DNA of 56,681 bases from Bacteroidales bacterium UBA4345 (GTDB lineage Bacteria > Bacteroidota > Bacteroidia > Bacteroidales > Paludibacteraceae), in assembly GCA_002396385.1 (NCBI GenBank), contig DGTD01000078.1, positions 1 through 56,681 of the forward strand. Direction: 5' to 3'. The position numbers and the translations under genes were made by a program. Below the pieces are notes generated by a model, which saw nothing but the letters and a program-made list of their open reading frames with translations, made no database searches and was not told the DNA's origin. This document shows positions 26,811 through 38,389 of the stretch, piece by piece. Positions within the stretch are counted from its first letter, which is position 1. Each line of letters begins with the position of its first letter.

Positions 26811-26826
26811 TGTATTATCTTAATAA

Positions 26827-27330
26827 TCAATTCAACAAATGGTCAAAGAGCTGGTCACTCAAATCATCGAAAGCCATGGTGTGCTTTGCCTTTTGGTAGA
26901 AAGGCTCGCGTACGGAAAGAGTGGAACTAACATAATCGAGCAGTTCCTCTTTTGTTTTGTTAGCGACCAACGGGCGTTTGGCCATACCATTCACAGTCAG
27001 AGACTCACAAAGCTTTTCCGGAGATGCCTTTAAATAAACAGTATCACCTGCCTCGTTCATAATGTCCATATTGTCAAAGAAGCAGGGCGTTCCCCCACCA
27101 GCGGCAATAACAACATCTTCGAACCCAGAGACTTCCTGCAACATATTGTGTTCAATTTTGCGGAAGCCCTCTTCTCCCTTGTCGGCAAATATTTGAGAGA
27201 CGGATTTATGGAAACGGTTTTCGATGTAGGCATCGAGATCAATAAATTCGAGACCATACTTTTTTGCTATTCGTCTTCCCGTCGTGGTTTTACCACATGC
27301 CATAAAACCGACCAAAAAAATTCTCTTCAT
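26827..27330 (-). CDS. aroK: Shikimate kinase
   Basis: The kinase phosphorylates shikimate in the chorismate pathway. The 167-residue protein has a P-loop GFMACGKTTTG (Gly8 to Thr15), the shikimate-binding DLDAYIENR, and AAGGGTPCF with the GGG shikimate site. The usual lid Arg is in KRPLVANK. Spacing of 15 bases to the OstA-like gene upstream and 16 to guaA downstream indicates one transcript. It complements the tryptophan genes at the left of the window by supplying chorismate precursors. Confidence 0.95.
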   Translation of the reverse strand: MKRIFLVGFMACGKTTTGRRIAKKYGLEFIDLDAYIENRFHKSVSQIFADKGEEGFRKIEHNMLQEVSGFEDVVIAAGGGTPCFFDNMDIMNEAGDTVYLKASPEKLCESLTVNGMAKRPLVANKTKEELLDYVSSTLSVREPFYQKAKHTMAFDDLSDQLFDHLLN

Positions 27331-27345
27331 TCAACAAAGACGTTA

Positions 27346-28845
27346 TTAATCGAAAAGTGTGAATATTTCAGAAGGCCTTTTAGGCCTTATATCCTGCATC
27401 CAAGAGAAACCTTTTAAAAACAAGACCTCTTTAGGAGCCTCGAACGGCGGATACATAGTACCTTCAGTGCCAGGTTCAAGCAGAATTTTATCAAGTTTGC
27501 GTTGCTCGTTCAGGAAGATAGACATCTGGCTTCCTATATTATGGTTAACGCCTATCAAATCGCCCTTTTTATCTTTCGGGAAGTAAACCGACATAGCATT
27601 ACCCTTAACAACAACCTTATGTAAATTGCTTTCTTTGAAAAAACCTTCCAAATCGTTTCCCTTAATTTGGTTGAAGTTAACCGAATCGTCACGCTGAACC
27701 ACTAACGAGTTCCCCACAATACGCAAAAAATCGGGACGTTTGTTCTTCATATACATTTTGACTGTATCGCCAGTCATCTGGTTTGCATCAGACCACAAGA
27801 CAGGTCTTCCGTACATAAAGACAACCGAGTCTTTTGTATAGAACCGCATCAACTGGCTCTTTCCCTGAAAATCGTTCCGATAAAACCTTACCCGGTTCCG
27901 ACCTTCCACTATTCGCGAGCTGTCGGGTTTTGTTTCCAGCGTCAGCGTATCGGCCCGGAGGAACAACGTATCGGTTGTCGAGTATTCCTTAATATAGGCA
28001 TTCTTAGTCAAAAAGCCGTTCGACAAAGGTTGTTGCGCCAACTCTCCCCTGTCGCCATACATAGACATATGTTGATTAAGGTCGTCTATAACAATTCTTC
28101 CATATAGTTTGGCCGTTCCTTTCGCCCTGTTATATAGAATGGTATCGGCCTCAACATGCCTTGTATTTCTCTCATTATCGACCTTAGAGCGACGGTACAA
28201 TTTGAATTCACCAACAGAATTGTTCATATAGGCTTGATTAGAGCTGATTATAAACGAATCTCTGTAAATTTTCGAAGGACCAAGAACCCATGCCTCAGAC
28301 GTCTTGGAATTATAAGTCAACGTATCGGTCGTTATACGGTAATCGGTACCATTCAAGTCAACATTACCCTTAAATATAGCCTTTTTGGAACCAGGGTAAT
28401 AATAACCAATACGCGAAACCAACTGGAAAGACGGGTCATTAATGGTTGCACCGTTGTCGTAATAGGCGTAGTTCTTATTGCGGAAGAAATCCAGTTTGTT
28501 CGTTTTTAAAGTCATACGTCCGGAAGTCATGGTTATATCTTCTCGAATACGCATAAGCTTTATATTACCGTCGTAGAACATTTTGTTTGCGGTAAGCGTA
28601 GTAGAGTCCTGCACGACACGAACATGTCCAAAAGCATCGAACGAATTCTGCCCGGTATAAAAATAAGCGCTGTCACAAAACATAACGGCCCTGTCTTGAC
28701 GGAAACGGACATTACCCTTAAGAACTTGGCAATCGACAGTTCCTTTTGTGAAAGTCAATTTGTCGCAACCTTCAAGCACCACACTGGCAGCGAAAGAAGA
28801 GACAGCGAAAAAAGAGAATAATATGCCGGCTAAGAACCTGTTCAT
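27346..28845 (-). CDS. LptA/OstA-like periplasmic protein
   Basis: A 499-residue exported protein with signal peptide ending SSFAAS. The N-terminal ~250 residues are a run of short beta strands with the pattern LKGNVRFRQDRAVMFCDSAY, TANKMFYDG and ATIFKGNVDL-type repeats, as in the OstA/LptA beta-jellyroll that carries lipopolysaccharide across the periplasm. Bacteroidetes have such large OstA-like proteins next to SurA genes. Its start ATG overlaps the stop of the upstream surA-like gene by four bases, so the two are translationally coupled. Role in LPS transport is inferred from fold and context; it is longer than E. coli LptA and may be an LptD-related variant. Confidence 0.8.
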   Translation of the reverse strand: MNRFLAGILFSFFAVSSFAASVVLEGCDKLTFTKGTVDCQVLKGNVRFRQDRAVMFCDSAYFYTGQNSFDAFGHVRVVQDSTTLTANKMFYDGNIKLMRIREDITMTSGRMTLKTNKLDFFRNKNYAYYDNGATINDPSFQLVSRIGYYYPGSKKAIFKGNVDLNGTDYRITTDTLTYNSKTSEAWVLGPSKIYRDSFIISSNQAYMNNSVGEFKLYRRSKVDNERNTRHVEADTILYNRAKGTAKLYGRIVIDDLNQHMSMYGDRGELAQQPLSNGFLTKNAYIKEYSTTDTLFLRADTLTLETKPDSSRIVEGRNRVRFYRNDFQGKSQLMRFYTKDSVVFMYGRPVLWSDANQMTGDTVKMYMKNKRPDFLRIVGNSLVVQRDDSVNFNQIKGNDLEGFFKESNLHKVVVKGNAMSVYFPKDKKGDLIGVNHNIGSQMSIFLNEQRKLDKILLEPGTEGTMYPPFEAPKEVLFLKGFSWMQDIRPKRPSEIFTLFD

Positions 28846-30206
28846 TTTTTGTTTTCTGTATTATCTTTAATCCAACCTGGATACTGGAAACTGCAATTTC
28901 TCCATTTATCATTAACCAGAACATAAACCGATTTCTGCTTTTCCACAATCCATGCATTCGTTTTTTCTTCCGTCTTTTTAGCAATATACATCTGCTTTAA
29001 AAGTTGGAAATCTTCCGTCATATTCGCCTTATGGGCAGGGATACGGTTACGCAGTTTGACTATAGAGTAAGTTTCATCGCCATTATTGTTCTTCATTGCA
29101 AAGGTACGAGAAATTTCTCCAATATTCATAGAAGATATCAAACTAGCTATTTCAGGAGCTACTTCTCTGGTTTGGAACCGGATATCTCCAGTGCGCGGAT
29201 TTGTCAGAACCCCCTGGCAATTATTGGTTCCCTTGTCTGTCGAATAGAGTTTAACAGCCTGTTCAAAAGTCAGCTGGTTCTTGCGAATAGCATTAGCTAT
29301 ACTATCAACAGCCTGCTTCGCAGAATCACGGTCAGCCAAATTCGACACAGGCTTCAAAAGGATATGCCTGGTATTGACTTTGTCGTCCTTGCGTTCAATA
29401 AGTTGAATAATATGATATCCGAAATCAGACTTCACAATTCTAGACACACGTTTTTTGTCCTTAAGGGAGAAAGCGACTTCCGCATATTCAGGCACGAGTT
29501 GTCCTTTGCCCATAAATCCCAATTCGCCCCCCTGGCGTGCAGAAGCCAGGTCTTCAGAATACAACGACGCTAGAGTGGAAAAAGACGATTCTCCCTTTTC
29601 AATACGGTCTTGGAACTCATGAAGTCTGTTTTTCACCTTATCGATAGCTTCTTGGCGTATCTTAGGCTGGACAGAGATGATTTGCACTTCAACCTGCTCA
29701 GGAATATCGGGAAGACTGTCTTTAGGAATTTGGTTGTAAAAACGACGAACTTCAGCAGGAGTTGGCTTTATATCGCCCACAATCTTCTTTTGGACTTGTT
29801 GGACAATAATCTGGTTACGTACCATTTCAGTCAATTCGTCTCTAATTTTATCGATCTTTTTACCAAAATAGGTCTCCAACCGGTCGGTGCTTCCTATTTG
29901 GCTCTCCAAATACGCTATACGCTGTTCCACCTGCTGCTGAACCTGCTTATCGTCGGCAGAAATACTATCAAGAACAGCCTGGTCGAGAAACAGTTTTTGG
30001 GTGGCCAACATTTCGGGAATAGTACAATAAGGGTCTCCGATAGGAGCCGAGCTTTCATATTGAGACCGCAATCGCTGTTCCTCCACATCAGAAAGAAGAA
30101 TGGCCTCGTCTCCGACAACCCACACGATTTCATCCACAACACTTTGAGCAAAGACGCCCAAAGCCATAGTGGCTAAAATAGAGGTAGTAGCAAAAATCTT
30201 ATTCAT
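28842..30206 (-). CDS. SurA-like periplasmic peptidyl-prolyl isomerase/chaperone
   Basis: From the ATG at 30206 the protein has 454 residues with a signal peptide ending ALGVFAQ; four extra codons upstream (ATG 30218) are possible but less typical. The N-terminal chaperone region (DEIVWVVGDEAILLSDVEEQ) is SurA-like, followed by two parvulin domains: the first has GGELGFMGKGQLVPEYAEVA and FGYHIIQL, the second begins TRHILLKP. SurA escorts outer-membrane beta-barrel proteins through the periplasm, relevant here for PorP and the FadL-like proteins. It is separated from the preceding PPIase gene by 134 bases containing a hairpin, and overlaps the OstA-like gene. Confidence 0.9.
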   Translation of the reverse strand: MNKIFATTSILATMALGVFAQSVVDEIVWVVGDEAILLSDVEEQRLRSQYESSAPIGDPYCTIPEMLATQKLFLDQAVLDSISADDKQVQQQVEQRIAYLESQIGSTDRLETYFGKKIDKIRDELTEMVRNQIIVQQVQKKIVGDIKPTPAEVRRFYNQIPKDSLPDIPEQVEVQIISVQPKIRQEAIDKVKNRLHEFQDRIEKGESSFSTLASLYSEDLASARQGGELGFMGKGQLVPEYAEVAFSLKDKKRVSRIVKSDFGYHIIQLIERKDDKVNTRHILLKPVSNLADRDSAKQAVDSIANAIRKNQLTFEQAVKLYSTDKGTNNCQGVLTNPRTGDIRFQTREVAPEIASLISSMNIGEISRTFAMKNNNGDETYSIVKLRNRIPAHKANMTEDFQLLKQMYIAKKTEEKTNAWIVEKQKSVYVLVNDKWRNCSFQYPGWIKDNTENKK

Positions 30207-30235
30207 AAATCGTATCAAAAACTTGCTCTTAAAAC

Positions 30236-30266
30236 AGACAAACCCGCATGAGAAACATACGGGTTT
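30236..30266 (-). terminator. Hairpin between the two PPIase genes (minus strand, weak terminator)
   Basis: An 11-bp stem (30240-30250 with 30256-30266, one G-U pair on the minus strand) is followed on that strand by GTCTGTTTT. The poor T-tract suggests partial termination or RNA processing within the cluster. Confidence 0.5.
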
Positions 30267-30340
30267 ACTGCATTAGTATTCCTTAATAACCAACAACATT
30301 TGCATCTGTTTTATTGCACAAGTCAATTACTAATAATCAA

Positions 30341-32314
30341 TTATTTAATAGTTTTAAGCACTTCTTGGTTTACAACCACCTTGTGTTTTTGACGAAGTTC
30401 TTTCACCCAATCGGCATCAAGTTTATTTTGGTAATCGGCAACAACCGCGCCACGAACTTCCTTATAAGAAATAGGGTCAACCGTCTCATTACCATAAATC
30501 AGCACCTCCGGTAAAGACTCACGTTCAACCTGGTATTGGTCTCCAACCTTATAGACATAAAAGTCAACAGCCTTGTTTTGTCCCTTTGTGAAAACACCAT
30601 TCTTTATAGAAACATTTGGTTTCTTAGGGTCTTTGTTGAACTTGTTCTTGACAGCACGGTCAAGAGAGTCGCTTGGCAGACCTTTATATTTCGAATAAAA
30701 TTTGTCGACCTTGTTTTTAATCTTGTTTGTAGAGCAATAAAAAATTTTTCCACGGAAACGGGGTTCCGACCATTTGTAGTTGCTTTGATGTTCTTGGAAA
30801 TACTTTTCCAATCCCACTCGGTCCTTTGAAGCTACAGCCCAAACCTTGTCGTTACTGATAGCGAACAACAGCAATCCGTCGCTATACTCGTTCAAAAGGT
30901 TACGATAGTCAGCATTTGAATTCTCGAGATCGTCTAACGATTTTTCAAGCAACCGTTCCTCTAAAAATTTGGTAAATGCATGATTCAGGAATTGGGAATC
31001 GGAAGAAAGACGTCCATATTCACGCATCTGTTCTTCGGTCGCATGTTTTGATTGAACCGCATGCCAAACCGAACGTTCTTTCTCGAACGTATAAAAGAAA
31101 TCTGATTGCGGATAAGTCTCGTCAGCGCAAACATAAAGAGGAGCATCAAGTTTAGCGAACTCGGCTTTCATATCCAAATCATCACTTTCCTTCACCAAAG
31201 GCAGGAATTGAGCCAAAGAGGACTCCTGTACAGAAACCGCATATTTGTCGTAAAGGCCCTTAACATACAAGGCATTCACCTTTGAAGCCCTATCAGACTG
31301 CATAATTTTCCTTTCAATTTCGGGTTTCATCACAGAGAAAGGAATATCAAGATTAGTACTGTCAAGACGGAAAATGTGCCATCCGAGTTGAGATCTGGTT
31401 TTCTTCAGTTCTCCAACCTTTTCCATATCCATAATAGCATTAACTATTTCTGGTGGCATTTTCGAGTCGCCCTTCTCAACCCAAGGCATGCGTCCATCGG
31501 CAGTTCCAGAGAAATTAGACTGGCTATACTTTAGGGAGAGCTGGTTAATATCAGCACCTTTCTTCAACAAAGCCAATAGGGAGTCTATTTTAGATTCTGC
31601 ATTGGGAGTATTCGGAGAAATGAAGATTTGAGACGTTTTCTTTTTCCATGCATTTGGTCTGACATCAGAAACCATGGCAATATGGTAGCCGAACCGGGTT
31701 TTAAACGGTTTGCTGAATTGTCCTGGTTTGAGTTTGTAGATTTCATTCTCAAAATCATACACCATTTTAAAGCAATCGACATAGCCCAAATAGCCACCAT
31801 TTTTACCAGAAGGGCAGGCAGAATACTTCCTTGCCAAATCCTCGAACTTGGCACCAGCCTTCAGTTCATCGTAAATTTTCGAGATACGGACGAACGGAGG
31901 GACAGAGTCTTTCGATTTATAATCAATCAAAATATGTTTGCAGGCGACCTGTACCTTCATACGTTCATAAGCCTCGTTCAACAACTGGCTCAAGCTTTCG
32001 GAATCCATAATATACGGATTAGCCAGTTGGTCACGGTATTGCTTAAACTCCTTGATATAGCCCGACTGTTGGGTATACCCGTCTTCCTTAGCGTCAAGCA
32101 CTTTCAGCTTATAGTTAATAAACAGATCCAAATACTCATCAACCGACTTTTTTTCAAGAGTAGATGCAGAGTTGTTTTTATTGTAAACATACTCGAATTC
32201 CGACTTATAGACGGGAACATCATCAATAGTCATAACGACAGGATCCGATGCCGCATTTGCAGATAAAGCCCCTAACAGAAAAGCAGGCAAAAAGATGTAG
32301 TGTTTTAGTCTCAT
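30341..32314 (-). CDS. Parvulin-type peptidyl-prolyl isomerase (large, SurA/PpiD-like)
   Basis: A 657-residue exported protein with signal peptide ending GALSANA. After a short SurA-like N-terminal segment (VMTIDDVPVYKSEFEYVYN) there are two parvulin domains, the first with CKHILIDYK, GGYLGYVDCFKMVYDFENE and FGYHIAMVSDV, the second with SQIFISPN and LGWHIFRL. The remaining ~290 residues are helical and then Lys-rich, without a domain I recognise. It is probably a periplasmic foldase working with the SurA-like protein. It starts 50 bases after guaB and may be in the same transcript. Confidence 0.85.
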   Translation of the reverse strand: MRLKHYIFLPAFLLGALSANAASDPVVMTIDDVPVYKSEFEYVYNKNNSASTLEKKSVDEYLDLFINYKLKVLDAKEDGYTQQSGYIKEFKQYRDQLANPYIMDSESLSQLLNEAYERMKVQVACKHILIDYKSKDSVPPFVRISKIYDELKAGAKFEDLARKYSACPSGKNGGYLGYVDCFKMVYDFENEIYKLKPGQFSKPFKTRFGYHIAMVSDVRPNAWKKKTSQIFISPNTPNAESKIDSLLALLKKGADINQLSLKYSQSNFSGTADGRMPWVEKGDSKMPPEIVNAIMDMEKVGELKKTRSQLGWHIFRLDSTNLDIPFSVMKPEIERKIMQSDRASKVNALYVKGLYDKYAVSVQESSLAQFLPLVKESDDLDMKAEFAKLDAPLYVCADETYPQSDFFYTFEKERSVWHAVQSKHATEEQMREYGRLSSDSQFLNHAFTKFLEERLLEKSLDDLENSNADYRNLLNEYSDGLLLFAISNDKVWAVASKDRVGLEKYFQEHQSNYKWSEPRFRGKIFYCSTNKIKNKVDKFYSKYKGLPSDSLDRAVKNKFNKDPKKPNVSIKNGVFTKGQNKAVDFYVYKVGDQYQVERESLPEVLIYGNETVDPISYKEVRGAVVADYQNKLDADWVKELRQKHKVVVNQEVLKTIK

Positions 32315-32364
32315 GTAAAAATAACTATATACAAAAAGTTAGAAGAATGGACGTTCTACGATAT

Positions 32365-33879
<1,515 letters not shown>

Positions 33880-33985
33880 TTAATTTTCTGTTTGCCTAAT
33901 GGGGATATCTATAAAATTTCAGGTTTTTCATATCGGAAAAACAAGAGGCAGCACACAATCCGCCATACAAGAAAACCGATTCTGT

Positions 33986-33995
33986 GGGGGGGGGG
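33986..33995. repeat. Run of ten consecutive G (poly-C on the guaB strand)
   Basis: A G10 homopolymer in an AT-rich intergenic region, between the rplS terminator and the guaB promoter. Such tracts are prone to slipped-strand length change. It is also a place where assembly or sequencing errors are common. Confidence 0.9.
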
Positions 33996-34011
33996 AGGAT
34001 TCAAGTATACA

Positions 34012-34046
34012 GAAAAGGGGATGTGTCTAGAAAAGACGCATCCCCC
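34012..34046 (-). terminator. Terminator of rplS (minus strand)
   Basis: An 11-bp stem with one G-U pair (34017-34027 with 34035-34045) followed on the minus strand by TTTT, 25 bases after the rplS stop. Confidence 0.75.
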
Positions 34047-34070
34047 TTCTTAAGCCATATGGAATAGGCA

Positions 34071-34418
34071 TTAAGCCTTAGCCTCTTTAATCTTAGCCTT
34101 TTTACCAGTAAGCTTACGCAAGTAGTAAAGCTTAGCGCGACGAACCGAGCCAATCTTGTTTACAGTGATGCTCTCGATAAATGGAGAGTTCATAGGGAAA
34201 ATACGCTCTACCCCGACACCACTTGCGATACGACGTACAGTAAAGTGTTTCTTGCCTTCGTGACCAGTTATGCTGATAACGTCACCCTTGTACAACTGCA
34301 CACGCTCTTTGTTGCCTTCCTTAATCTTATAGGCAACTGTAACAGTATCACCGCTCTTGAAAGAAGGGATTTGCTTCTCTACAGCGAATGCCTGTTCAAC
34401 GATCTTAATTAAATCCAT
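34071..34418 (-). CDS. rplS: 50S ribosomal protein L19
   Basis: L19 sits at the interface of the 30S and 50S subunits. The start at 34418 (MDLIKIVEQAF) gives 115 residues, normal for L19; the frame extends nine codons further upstream without family similarity. Recognisable segments are FKSGDTVTVAYKIKEGNKER, GVGVERIFPMNSP and the basic C-terminal RRAKLYYLRKLTGKKAKIKE. It has its own promoter behind leuS and a terminator, so it is monocistronic. Confidence 0.97.
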   Translation of the reverse strand: MDLIKIVEQAFAVEKQIPSFKSGDTVTVAYKIKEGNKERVQLYKGDVISITGHEGKKHFTVRRIASGVGVERIFPMNSPFIESITVNKIGSVRRAKLYYLRKLTGKKAKIKEAKA

Positions 34419-34496
34419 TTTAGTTTTTATATTTTTATGTAACACAAACGCAATGTTACCTCATCAATCTGGGCAAGAGATTGCGCAAAAACTTCG

Positions 34497-34526
34497 CAAA
34501 AATAAATAAAATTGACCGATTAACAA
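34497..34526 (-). promoter_or_regulatory. -33/-7 promoter of rplS
   Basis: On the minus strand TTG (34524-34526) and TATTTTTG (34497-34504) are spaced by 19 bases, an exact fit to the Bacteroidetes consensus. The leader to the ATG is about 70 bases. Confidence 0.75.
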
Positions 34527-34530
34527 AAAG

Positions 34531-37362
34531 TTAAAGGACAATATTCACGATTTTACCAGGGACAACGATCAACTTTTTGACTTCCTTGCCATCCATATAC
34601 TTCTTGGTTTGTTCATCGGCAAGCACGGTTTCGCCCACATTGTCCTTATCCATATCGGCTGGCAATTCCATTGTGAACCTCACTTTACCATTGAAAGAAA
34701 CAGCGTATTTCGCCAAACTTTCTTTCAAGAACTTCTCATCGAAGGTTGGCCAAGGAGCATCGCAAACAGAAGTATTATGCCCTAACAGATGGTATAATTC
34801 CTCTGAGATATGCGGCGCAAACGGAGCCAGCAGTGTAACAAAAATCTCGAAAATCTGTTTGTTGTTGCACTTCATCGCCGACAATTCGTTCAAGCAAATC
34901 ATAAACGCTGAAACCGAAGTGTTATAAGAAAGATTCTGAATATCTTCCGTCACCTTTTTGATGAGTTTATGAATTGAGCGCAGTTCTTTCTCATTAGGTT
35001 CTGAGTCGACCAAGCCAAAGGCATCCCCCTTGAAGAAGGACGACCAGAACTTACGCAAGAAACGGTGTACGCCGTCTATACCATTCGTATCCCATGGTTT
35101 GGAAGCCTCAATCGGGCCTAGGAACATTTCATACAAACGTAGAGTGTCGGCTCCATAACGTTCAACAATATCGTCTGGATTAACGACATTGAACATCGAC
35201 TTCGACATTTTTTCTACAGCCCAGCCACAGATATACTTACCATCTTCGAGTTCAAATTCAGCATTATTGAACTCTGGACGCCAAGCTTTAAATTTGTCGA
35301 TGTCAAGCACATCATTTTTCACTATATTCACATCGACATGAAGAGGAGTCACATCGTATTGGTCCTTTAAGCCGAAAGAAACGAACTTGTTGGTATCCTT
35401 AATTCTGTACACAAAGTTCGAACGGCCTTGAATCATACCCTGATTGACCAACTTTTGGAAAGGTTCCTCGCTTACACTAAAACCATAGTCGTACAAGAAC
35501 TTATTCCAGAATCTTGAATAGATAAGGTGTCCGGTCGCATGTTCTGTACCGCCCACATAGAGGTCCACATTTTTCCAATAAGCATCGGCCTCTTTACCCA
35601 CCAACATATTAGGGTTAGAAGGATCCATATACCTGAGGTAATAGGCCGAAGAACCCGCAAAACCTGGCATAGTGTTCAATTCAAGAGGGAAGATAGTTTT
35701 ATTGTCGATTAAGGATTTGTCGACGACCTTATTGTCTTTTTCGCTCCATGCCCACATTTTCGCGTTGCCCAGCGGAGGTTCACCCGATTCAGTTGGCAAG
35801 AAGTTGTCAACTTCAGGCAATTCTAAAGGCAGGCAACGTTCTGGCAGCATATAAGGCATTCCATCCTTATAATAAACAGGGAAAGGCTCGCCCCAGTAGC
35901 GCTGGCGGCTGAAAATAGCGTCACGAATGCGGTAGTTAACCTTTACACGACCCAAATTGTGTTCTTTCACATATTTTTTTGTAGCCGCAATCGCTTCTTT
36001 CACAGTCAGTCCATTAAGTGAAAAGTCGATATACGGGGTCACACCAGGCTTCGGAGAGTTACAGACAATTCCTTCTTTAGCGTCGTAGCTAGCTTCCGAC
36101 ACATCACAACCTTCAATTAGGGGTACAATTGGCAGATTGAAATGTTTTGCAAAAGCGTAGTCGCGGCTATCGTGTGCAGGAACAGCCATAATAGCACCAG
36201 TTCCATAACCAGCCAACACATAGTCGCTTATCCAGATAGGAATAGCATCACCAGTAAACGGATTTATGCCATAAGAACCAGAGAAAACACCGCTTACGCG
36301 TCGGTCAGCCTGTCGTTCACGCTCGGTACGTTTTTTCGTGGCAGCAATGTAAGCCTCTACTTCCGCTTTTTGTTCGGGGGTAGTAAGTTCCGGTACCAAC
36401 TCACTTTCAGGAGCCAGCACCATAAACGTGACACCGAACATTGTATCGGCACGTGTTGTGAAAATGGTGAAGTGCTTGTCAGAACCTTTCACATTAAATT
36501 CCACCTCAGTACCCTCAGAGCGGCCAATCCAGTTACGCTGTGTTTCTTTAAGCGAATCGGTCCATTGCAGATTATCGAGTCCATCGAGTAAACGTTGTGC
36601 ATACGCAGATACGCGCAAACACCACTGCTTCATCTTTTTCTGGACAACAGGGAATCCGCCACGTTCAGAAACACCGTCAACGACCTCGTCATTTGCGAGA
36701 ACTGTACCTAGTTTAGGGCACCAGTTCACCATTGTTTCGCCCAAATAGGCAATACGGTAATTCATGAGGGTCTGTTGCTTTTCGACTTCAGACTTTTTAT
36801 TCCACTCATCGGCAGTAAAACTCATATCTTCAGAGCAGACAGCATCAACACCAACTGTTCCAGAAGAAGCGAAATGTTTCACCAAGTCTTCAATCGGGAG
36901 CGCCTTATTTGCCACATTATCGTAATAGCTGGCAAACATTTTTTGGAAGGCCCACTGTGTCCAATGGTAATAGCCCGGTTCACAAGTACGCACTTCACGA
37001 TCCCAATCGTAGCAGAAACCAATTTTATCGAGTTGTTCGCGGTAACGGTTAATATTTTTTTCTGTTGTTACAGCCGGATGTTGCCCTGTCTGTATAGCAT
37101 ATTGTTCTGCAGGCAAGCCATATGAATCGTAACCCATCGGATGGAGCACATTAAAGCCCTGCTGACGTTTGAAACGGCTGTAAATATCAGAAGCGATATA
37201 ACCAAGAGGGTGTCCGACATGCAAACCAGCACCAGAAGGATAAGGGAACATGTCGAGGACATAAAACTTTGGCTTAGAGTTATCAACCTCAACCTTGTAG
37301 GTATTGTTATCTTTCCAGAAACGTTGCCATTTCTGTTCAATATCCTTAAAATTATAGTCCAT
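34531..37362 (-). CDS. leuS: Leucyl-tRNA synthetase
   Basis: LeuS charges tRNA-Leu. The 943-residue class I synthetase has the HIGH-type motif [10 protein letters not shown] near residue 47, the editing domain ([13 protein letters not shown] and the Asp-containing [12 protein letters not shown]), and [10 protein letters not shown] before the anticodon-binding domain. The length matches the bacterial form with a Bacteroidetes-style insertion. It has its own -7 element and is transcribed toward rplS. Confidence 0.98.
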   Translation of the reverse strand: MDYNFKDIEQKWQRFWKDNNTYKVEVDNSKPKFYVLDMFPYPSGAGLHVGHPLGYIASDIYSRFKRQQGFNVLHPMGYDSYGLPAEQYAIQTGQHPAVTTEKNINRYREQLDKIGFCYDWDREVRTCEPGYYHWTQWAFQKMFASYYDNVANKALPIEDLVKHFASSGTVGVDAVCSEDMSFTADEWNKKSEVEKQQTLMNYRIAYLGETMVNWCPKLGTVLANDEVVDGVSERGGFPVVQKKMKQWCLRVSAYAQRLLDGLDNLQWTDSLKETQRNWIGRSEGTEVEFNVKGSDKHFTIFTTRADTMFGVTFMVLAPESELVPELTTPEQKAEVEAYIAATKKRTERERQADRRVSGVFSGSYGINPFTGDAIPIWISDYVLAGYGTGAIMAVPAHDSRDYAFAKHFNLPIVPLIEGCDVSEASYDAKEGIVCNSPKPGVTPYIDFSLNGLTVKEAIAATKKYVKEHNLGRVKVNYRIRDAIFSRQRYWGEPFPVYYKDGMPYMLPERCLPLELPEVDNFLPTESGEPPLGNAKMWAWSEKDNKVVDKSLIDNKTIFPLELNTMPGFAGSSAYYLRYMDPSNPNMLVGKEADAYWKNVDLYVGGTEHATGHLIYSRFWNKFLYDYGFSVSEEPFQKLVNQGMIQGRSNFVYRIKDTNKFVSFGLKDQYDVTPLHVDVNIVKNDVLDIDKFKAWRPEFNNAEFELEDGKYICGWAVEKMSKSMFNVVNPDDIVERYGADTLRLYEMFLGPIEASKPWDTNGIDGVHRFLRKFWSSFFKGDAFGLVDSEPNEKELRSIHKLIKKVTEDIQNLSYNTSVSAFMICLNELSAMKCNNKQIFEIFVTLLAPFAPHISEELYHLLGHNTSVCDAPWPTFDEKFLKESLAKYAVSFNGKVRFTMELPADMDKDNVGETVLADEQTKKYMDGKEVKKLIVVPGKIVNIVL

Positions 37363-37387
37363 GAAAATTATAATTATAAACTGTCGG

Positions 37388-37395
37388 CAAAGTTA
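37388..37395 (-). promoter_or_regulatory. -7 promoter element of leuS
   Basis: TAACTTTG on the minus strand, 25 bases before the leuS ATG. No good -33 TTG. Confidence 0.5.
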
Positions 37396-37437
37396 ATAAA
37401 ACTTACCGATATATTGGCACTTGGGATATAAAGGCAT

Positions 37438-37466
37438 AAAAAAAGGCATCTTATACAGATGCCTTT
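37438..37466 (-). terminator. Terminator of the porPKLMN operon (minus strand)
   Basis: A perfect 10-bp stem (37442-37451 with 37457-37466), 5-base loop, and seven consecutive A on the plus strand (T on the minus strand) at 37438-37444 that run from the outer base of the stem. Confidence 0.88.
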
Positions 37467-37487
37467 CTTATTAAGTATGTTCAAGAA

Positions 37488-38372
37488 TTAATATTCCCAC
37501 AAATCGTTTTCGAAATTAAGAATAGTAGTCTTGATACGGGCTTGTTCTTTATGACAAGATTCATAATCGTTGTTATACTCAAGCAAGTTTCTATCCTGAA
37601 TGTTCGATTCACGGAAGATATAGCCAGAGAAACGACGTTTCATGAATACATCATCGAAAGAAGGTCTTGCACCATTGTTCTTGTCAGTAATAAGGATTTC
37701 ATGCTGAGCAAGGAAAGGGCGAAGTCTTTCAAATGACACCCAGAACAAAGGGTACTTTTCAATACCGGTTTCACCATCGGTCACCAAGATAGGGCACAAA
37801 CCAATGATACGGCAGTTGAAAGTTGAAGACACTTTGTCGAAGAACCAAACTTCCTTCAAGTAGTACTTGATCACTTTAGGAGCAGGGATATCAGACTCTT
37901 CAACCTCGAAGATGGTATCGTTAGTGATAGAATCCAATCTTGGAGTGAAAGCGATATCTTGCTGACGAAGGATGTCTTTGAACTGAACCAAATGCTGGTC
38001 ATCAAAAATTTCCTTTTTATCCATATATTGATAAAGCTTGATCTTACCCTTAGAAGCCAACTCAAACATCAAAGAAAAGAGATTCTTACGATTGTCGGTA
38101 GCCTCAGTAGGGAAATAGAACGGATAATTGAACTTCTCACGAAGGTCAATAGTTCTATAAATCACCTTTGACCAATAAATGTCATCAGCACGCGGATTGA
38201 GCATCTCGATAGGTTCGAGACCATCAATCGGAGCGCCCGTAGGAAGGTCAGTTGCAACAGAATCGTTCAAGTTACCAGCCTCATCGAAAAATGAGTTACT
38301 GTCATCTTGAGCAGAAACTGAGCCTGCAACGAAAAATGCTAAAACTGAAATTAAAAACTTAAATTTCTTCAT
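37488..38372 (-). CDS. porN: Type IX secretion system ring protein PorN/GldN
   Basis: PorN is a periplasmic component that, with the lipoprotein PorK, forms a large ring under the outer membrane in the T9SS. The 294-residue protein has a signal peptide ending GSVSAQ, then the family pattern DDIYWSKVIYRTIDLREKFN, YPFYFP and a C-terminal RRFSGYIFRESNIQDRNL. It is the last gene of porPKLMN, 17 bases after porM, with a terminator behind it. Confidence 0.93.
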   Translation of the reverse strand: MKKFKFLISVLAFFVAGSVSAQDDSNSFFDEAGNLNDSVATDLPTGAPIDGLEPIEMLNPRADDIYWSKVIYRTIDLREKFNYPFYFPTEATDNRKNLFSLMFELASKGKIKLYQYMDKKEIFDDQHLVQFKDILRQQDIAFTPRLDSITNDTIFEVEESDIPAPKVIKYYLKEVWFFDKVSSTFNCRIIGLCPILVTDGETGIEKYPLFWVSFERLRPFLAQHEILITDKNNGARPSFDDVFMKRRFSGYIFRESNIQDRNLLEYNNDYESCHKEQARIKTTILNFENDLWEY

Positions 38373-38389
38373 TTTCTTAAAATATCAGA

